Shown here piece after piece: positions 34,763-37,618 of a stretch of DNA of 37,618 nt (the first letter of the stretch is position 1; every line of letters starts with the position of its first letter). The notes beneath the pieces were generated by a model. That model had not been told where the DNA came from, searched no databases, and worked only from the letters and a program-made list of their open reading frames with translations. The DNA is from a virus. Location: positions 1 through 37,618 of IMG/VR virus record IMGVR_UViG_3300041964_000171. One strand, 5' to 3'. The translations under genes and the position numbers were made by a program.

Positions 34763-35984
34763 CTACCTCGGCCAGCCCTCGCCAGCGCGCCTAGAGGCCG
34801 CCTCCGTGGGTGAGAACTGATAGATCTGGCCGCGGAGAAACAGGTTGCCGGACTTGTCGAGACGTGCGTCCTGCGACCGCCCTCTTCGAACGAGAACCCG
34901 TTGCCGGAGTCCAGTGGACGCAGGTGTTCTGGGCCCAGCAGACGCGCTGCCCTCCCTCATTCGGACGGAGACCGGTCCCAGGTCCTGAGTCGTATCGAGG
35001 GCCGACGTCGTGATGCCGGCGACCCGCACCGCGGCAGGCGCCCTGTCGCGAAGGTCGAGCGTGGCGACGTGTGGTGAGGCATCTCGTGCGCGACATTGGT
35101 GCGGTGCATGACCAGAAGCGTGGACGGACCGTTGGTCGTGTCCTTGATCGTGGCCTCGGAGTGGCTCCGTCAGGACGTTGGTCACCTGATGCTCGAACAG
35201 CAGCCCGACGGGTGCATTGTCCTGAAAAACCCGAATGTCGGCCAGCCGCGCGAGCGGCTTGGGGCCGTCCTGCCTTCGGAGATGTCGATCGCCACGTTGG
35301 CGCTGCCCGCGCCGCTGAGGACGATCATGTCGCTGATGTCGTTTCCATCAGCCTTCAGCCAGAGCAGGTGGCAGGCTCGATGGCGCAGTTCGCGCCGCAT
35401 CCTGTTGTCGAAGTCGAGTTCGAAACGCACTCGCGAGTCGAGGCCTGGCGCCGGGCTGCAGATGAGGTTGCCGTTCATGGCCCACACCTCGGGGGTGTTG
35501 GTTGCAGCTGTGGACGTTGGCGTCGGGTAGACGTGCGTGAACGTGTCGAACCCTCCTTTCCCGAAGGCCTGCCGCCGGGCCAGGTTGCGGGATCGCCCCC
35601 TCGGTCGACGATGAATTCCTGACGGAACGCATGTTCGTTCTTGTTGGGATCAGGGTTTTGCCGGTCAGTACAGCTGCGCTCTGACCGTGGTGGAGGCGGC
35701 GCCTTGTACGCAGGTCGCGGCCGGATCGCTGTTGAGACAGTGAGCAAGACGGGGTTTCCGGCCACGTACACGCCATAAGGGGTCGGCGCGCCCTCAGCAT
35801 GCGTGGCGACGGGCTGGGTTGGAGCTGTTCACCACCCTCGCAGTACCGTCCCGCGGGGAGGCGCCGCCACCGGTGACCGTCAGTTCGGTTGTGCTGATCG
35901 GCTGCTGCTGGGCGACCGATGCGCCCGGGGAGAACTGCACGCTGCGAAAAGGCCTGCGGCCGTGATCAGGCGAGTCGATTTCAT
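34763..35984 (-). pseudogene. Exported protein of unknown function, heavily frameshifted
   Basis: Begins at ATG 35984 (AAGGAA 8 bases upstream) with a signal peptide: MKSTRLITAAGLFAA, then after one indel VQFSPGASVAQQQPISTTELTVTGGG. Further coherent pieces in changing frames: TPYGVYVAGNPVLLTVST, FDTFTHVYPTPTSTAA, VWAMNGNLICSPAPGLDSRVRFELDFDN, DISDMIVLSGAGSANVAID, IRVFQDNAPVGLLFEHQ, and near the end ARLDKSGNLFLRGQIYQFSP. The last phrase (D-x-x-GN-L-x-L-x-G) resembles beta-rich fibre or surface proteins. About 400 residues. Whether it belongs to phage or host is unclear. The stretch 35985-36360 after its start holds nothing I can support. Confidence 0.45.
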
Positions 35985-36360
35985 GGTGTGTTCCTTGCTC
36001 GATGATCCCGCCGCTCGCGCGGTGGTCGGGACAAGGCCAGCTGGGGCCGTGCGGGGTGCGGGGCGTCCGCCCGCGGTGGAGCGTTGAGGCGCCTGGGCCC
36101 GGTCCGCTCGGGACGCGGTGCGAGGGTCCGCGCTTACCGAGCGTGAGCCGCTATGCTGATGGCGGTCGGCCTTGCTCGGGCGCGAATGGCGAATGTCGTG
36201 TCGCTGCGAAGAGCGGTCGGCCGTGAGGCGGCGCCGGCCCGCACCCGTGCGCCTGGCGGGCCAGGACGGGTCAGCGGCTGGGCGGGATCATCCCGCCGCA
36301 CGGTCGAGGAATGGGAGGGCGGGCGCTGGAGCCGCGCCCGCACGGCGCTCGGCCGGAACG

Positions 36361-36385
36361 AAAAAGCCCGCCGGGTGGGGCGGGC
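36361..36385 (-). terminator. Rho-independent terminator of rtcB
   Basis: Minus strand: GCCCGCC-CCACCC-GGCGGGC followed by TTTTT (plus-strand AAAAA at 36361-36365, stem 36366-36372/36379-36385). A 7-bp GC stem plus U-run, correctly oriented about 160 bases downstream of the rtcB stop. Confidence 0.85.
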
Positions 36386-36544
36386 CTGCGAGGGCGCAAA
36401 GCACCCACTTGAGGAAAGGTGCACTGATTCGAAGACTCGGTCAAGCGCGCTTCAGCGCGTCGGTTTTCGATCCGGCGCTCATCCCCCCGCCGCCCCAGCG
36501 GTGCAGGGGCGTCCCGGATCCGCGCCGGCGGACGCCCTCGCGGG

Positions 36545-37618
36545 TCAGCCTTTCACGCACACCACCTGCTTGAGGGTGTGGACCACGTCGATCAGGTCCG
36601 CCTGCGCGGCGATCACGGCGTCGATGTCCTTGTAGGCCATGGGCGTCTCATCCACGACGTCCTCATCCTTCCGGCACTCGACGCCCTCGGTCGCGGCGAT
36701 GTGGTCGGCGACGGAGAAGCGGCGCTTGGCCTCCGTGCGCGACATGGCGCGCCCGGCCCCGTGCGAGCACGAGCAGAAGCTTTCGCGGTTGCCCTTCCCG
36801 CGCACGATGAAGGACTTGGCCCCCATGGAGCCGGGGATGATCCCCAGATCGCCCTCGCCCGCCTTCACGGCGCCCTTGCGGGTCAGGAAAACGTTCTCGC
36901 CGTAGTGGCGCTCCTGCGCGACGTAGTTGTGGTGGCAGTTGACCGCCGCCTCATCCAGCGTGAACGGCTTGGGCACAGCGACCGCCAGCGCCTCCAGCGC
37001 GGCGTCCATCATCAGGTTGCGGTTCGTCCGCGCCCAGCCCTGCGCCCAGCTGACGCCCTTGAAGTAGTCGTCGAACAGGTCGGAGCCCTGCGGAAGGTAG
37101 GCGAGGTCCTGGTCCGGCAGGTTGATGTGCCAGCGCTTCATCTCCTGCTTGGCGCGCTCGATGAAGTAGGTTCCGATGCGGTTGCCGACGCCGCGCGAGC
37201 CGGAGTGGAGCATCACCCACACGCGGTCGTTCTGGTCGAGGCAGACCTCCACGAAGTGGTTGCCGGTTCCCAGCGTCCCCGCGTGGGAGGGCGCGCGCTC
37301 GGCCGCCTGGTGGATCTTGGGGTGCTTGTCGACGAGCGGCTTCAGCGCCTCCAGATGCCCCGTGATGGCGCTGGCGTGCGTCTCCGGCACGTCGCCCCAG
37401 GCGCCGCGGTCACCGGCCCCGCCGTTGTTCGTGCGCCCGTGCGGGATGCGCTGTTCGATCTGGGTGCGCAGGTCGTGCAGATTGTCGGGCAGGTCGGCCG
37501 CCGTCAGGGTCGTGCGCTGGGCGGCCATGCCACACCCGATGTCCACCCCGACCGCCGCCGGAATGATGGCGCCCTTGGTCGGAATGACCGACCCCACCGT
37601 CGCGCCCATGCCCCAGTG
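36545..37618 (-). CDS. rtcB: RNA-splicing ligase RtcB, 5' end beyond the window
   Basis: The reading frame is open to the window edge: the last bases encode HWGMG, the usual lead-in to MGATVGSVIPTKGAI, so the real start (roughly 50 codons more) lies outside. RtcB joins 2',3'-cyclic- or 3'-phosphate ends to 5'-OH RNA ends using GTP and Mn2+, in RNA repair or tRNA processing. Visible signatures: GVDIGCGM (metal-binding Asp/Cys), GNHFVEV, HSGSRGVGN, NCHHNYV, and CSHGAGRAMSR with the histidine that is guanylylated. C-terminus VHTLKQVVCVKG is typical. No frameshift in ~1 kb, unlike neighbours. Probably a host gene; the adjacent terminator ends its transcript. Confidence 0.95.
   Translation of the reverse strand, partial: HWGMGATVGSVIPTKGAIIPAAVGVDIGCGMAAQRTTLTAADLPDNLHDLRTQIEQRIPHGRTNNGGAGDRGAWGDVPETHASAITGHLEALKPLVDKHPKIHQAAERAPSHAGTLGTGNHFVEVCLDQNDRVWVMLHSGSRGVGNRIGTYFIERAKQEMKRWHINLPDQDLAYLPQGSDLFDDYFKGVSWAQGWARTNRNLMMDAALEALAVAVPKPFTLDEAAVNCHHNYVAQERHYGENVFLTRKGAVKAGEGDLGIIPGSMGAKSFIVRGKGNRESFCSCSHGAGRAMSRTEAKRRFSVADHIAATEGVECRKDEDVVDETPMAYKDIDAVIAAQADLIDVVHTLKQVVCVKG

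Noticed and set aside
36134-36424. ORFs between the exported-protein gene and rtcB
   Set aside because: Arg/Ser/Pro-rich composition, no ribosome site, and one overlaps the rtcB terminator; treated as non-coding.

Overview
GC-rich (roughly two-thirds G+C) window that looks like an alphaproteobacterial chromosome, probably Caulobacterales (taxonomy is inference: GC, an SOS operator of the alphaproteobacterial GTTC-N7-GTTC type, and the small flanking genes). It carries a short-tailed, P22-like prophage transcribed almost wholly on the minus strand. Host-like sequence flanks it: a 44-aa ORF, a small membrane protein and tRNA-Thr at the left (1-900), and a 5'-truncated rtcB with its own terminator at the right (36.36-37.6 kb). 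No integrase, repressor or replication gene is visible, so the prophage is incomplete, its ends are uncertain, or those genes lie outside the window.

Layout in transcription order (right to left): terminase with a small-subunit-like N-terminus (33.5-31.9 kb), P22-type portal (31.9-29.8), an accessory block (29.8-25.7: HEPN-like gene, DUF1508 gene, small genes, a lysozyme-like effector and an SOS-controlled pair of secreted paralogues), scaffold (25.4-24.6), P22-type coat protein (24.5-23.3), head/tail connector genes (23.2-22.3), tail-fibre-like and SPRY-like proteins (22.3-20.9), a tail/stabilisation protein (19.7-18.2), small morphogenesis genes and a large internal virion protein (17.2-14.6), then an effector region (14.6-6.4) and a lysis cassette (6.2-4.8: membrane coiled-coil protein, T4-type lysozyme, three-helix holin). 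FkbM methyltransferase, glycosyltransferase and a second methyltransferase follow (4.6-1.0). Further glycosyltransferases sit on the plus strand at 19.8 and 33.7 kb.

The most interesting part is 6.4-14.6 kb plus 25.7-28.2 kb. Two genes share a near-identical ~540-bp N-terminal trunk but end differently: one in a SleB-type cell-wall hydrolase, the other in a KYFHC/ANC-motif domain of the kind I associate with polymorphic (Rhs-like) toxins, with a 60-aa membrane protein overlapping its stop by ATGA. A third virion gene ends in a nucleotidyltransferase-like toxin domain and overlaps, again by ATGA, an immunity-like gene. One intact copy and up to three remnants of another immunity-like family are scattered between. 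Three genes/operons for exported proteins, near the hydrolase and lysis genes, each have a perfect LexA-type box in the promoter. I read this as a prophage-borne polymorphic effector/immunity locus built on virion proteins and coupled to the SOS response; the toxin and immunity roles are inferred from motifs and arrangement.

Caution: many genes are split by single-base indels, often in homopolymers (for example DUF1508, the first glycosyltransferase, terminase, coat protein). The pattern suggests uncorrected long-read consensus errors at least as much as gene decay, so 'frameshifted' below does not necessarily mean non-functional.
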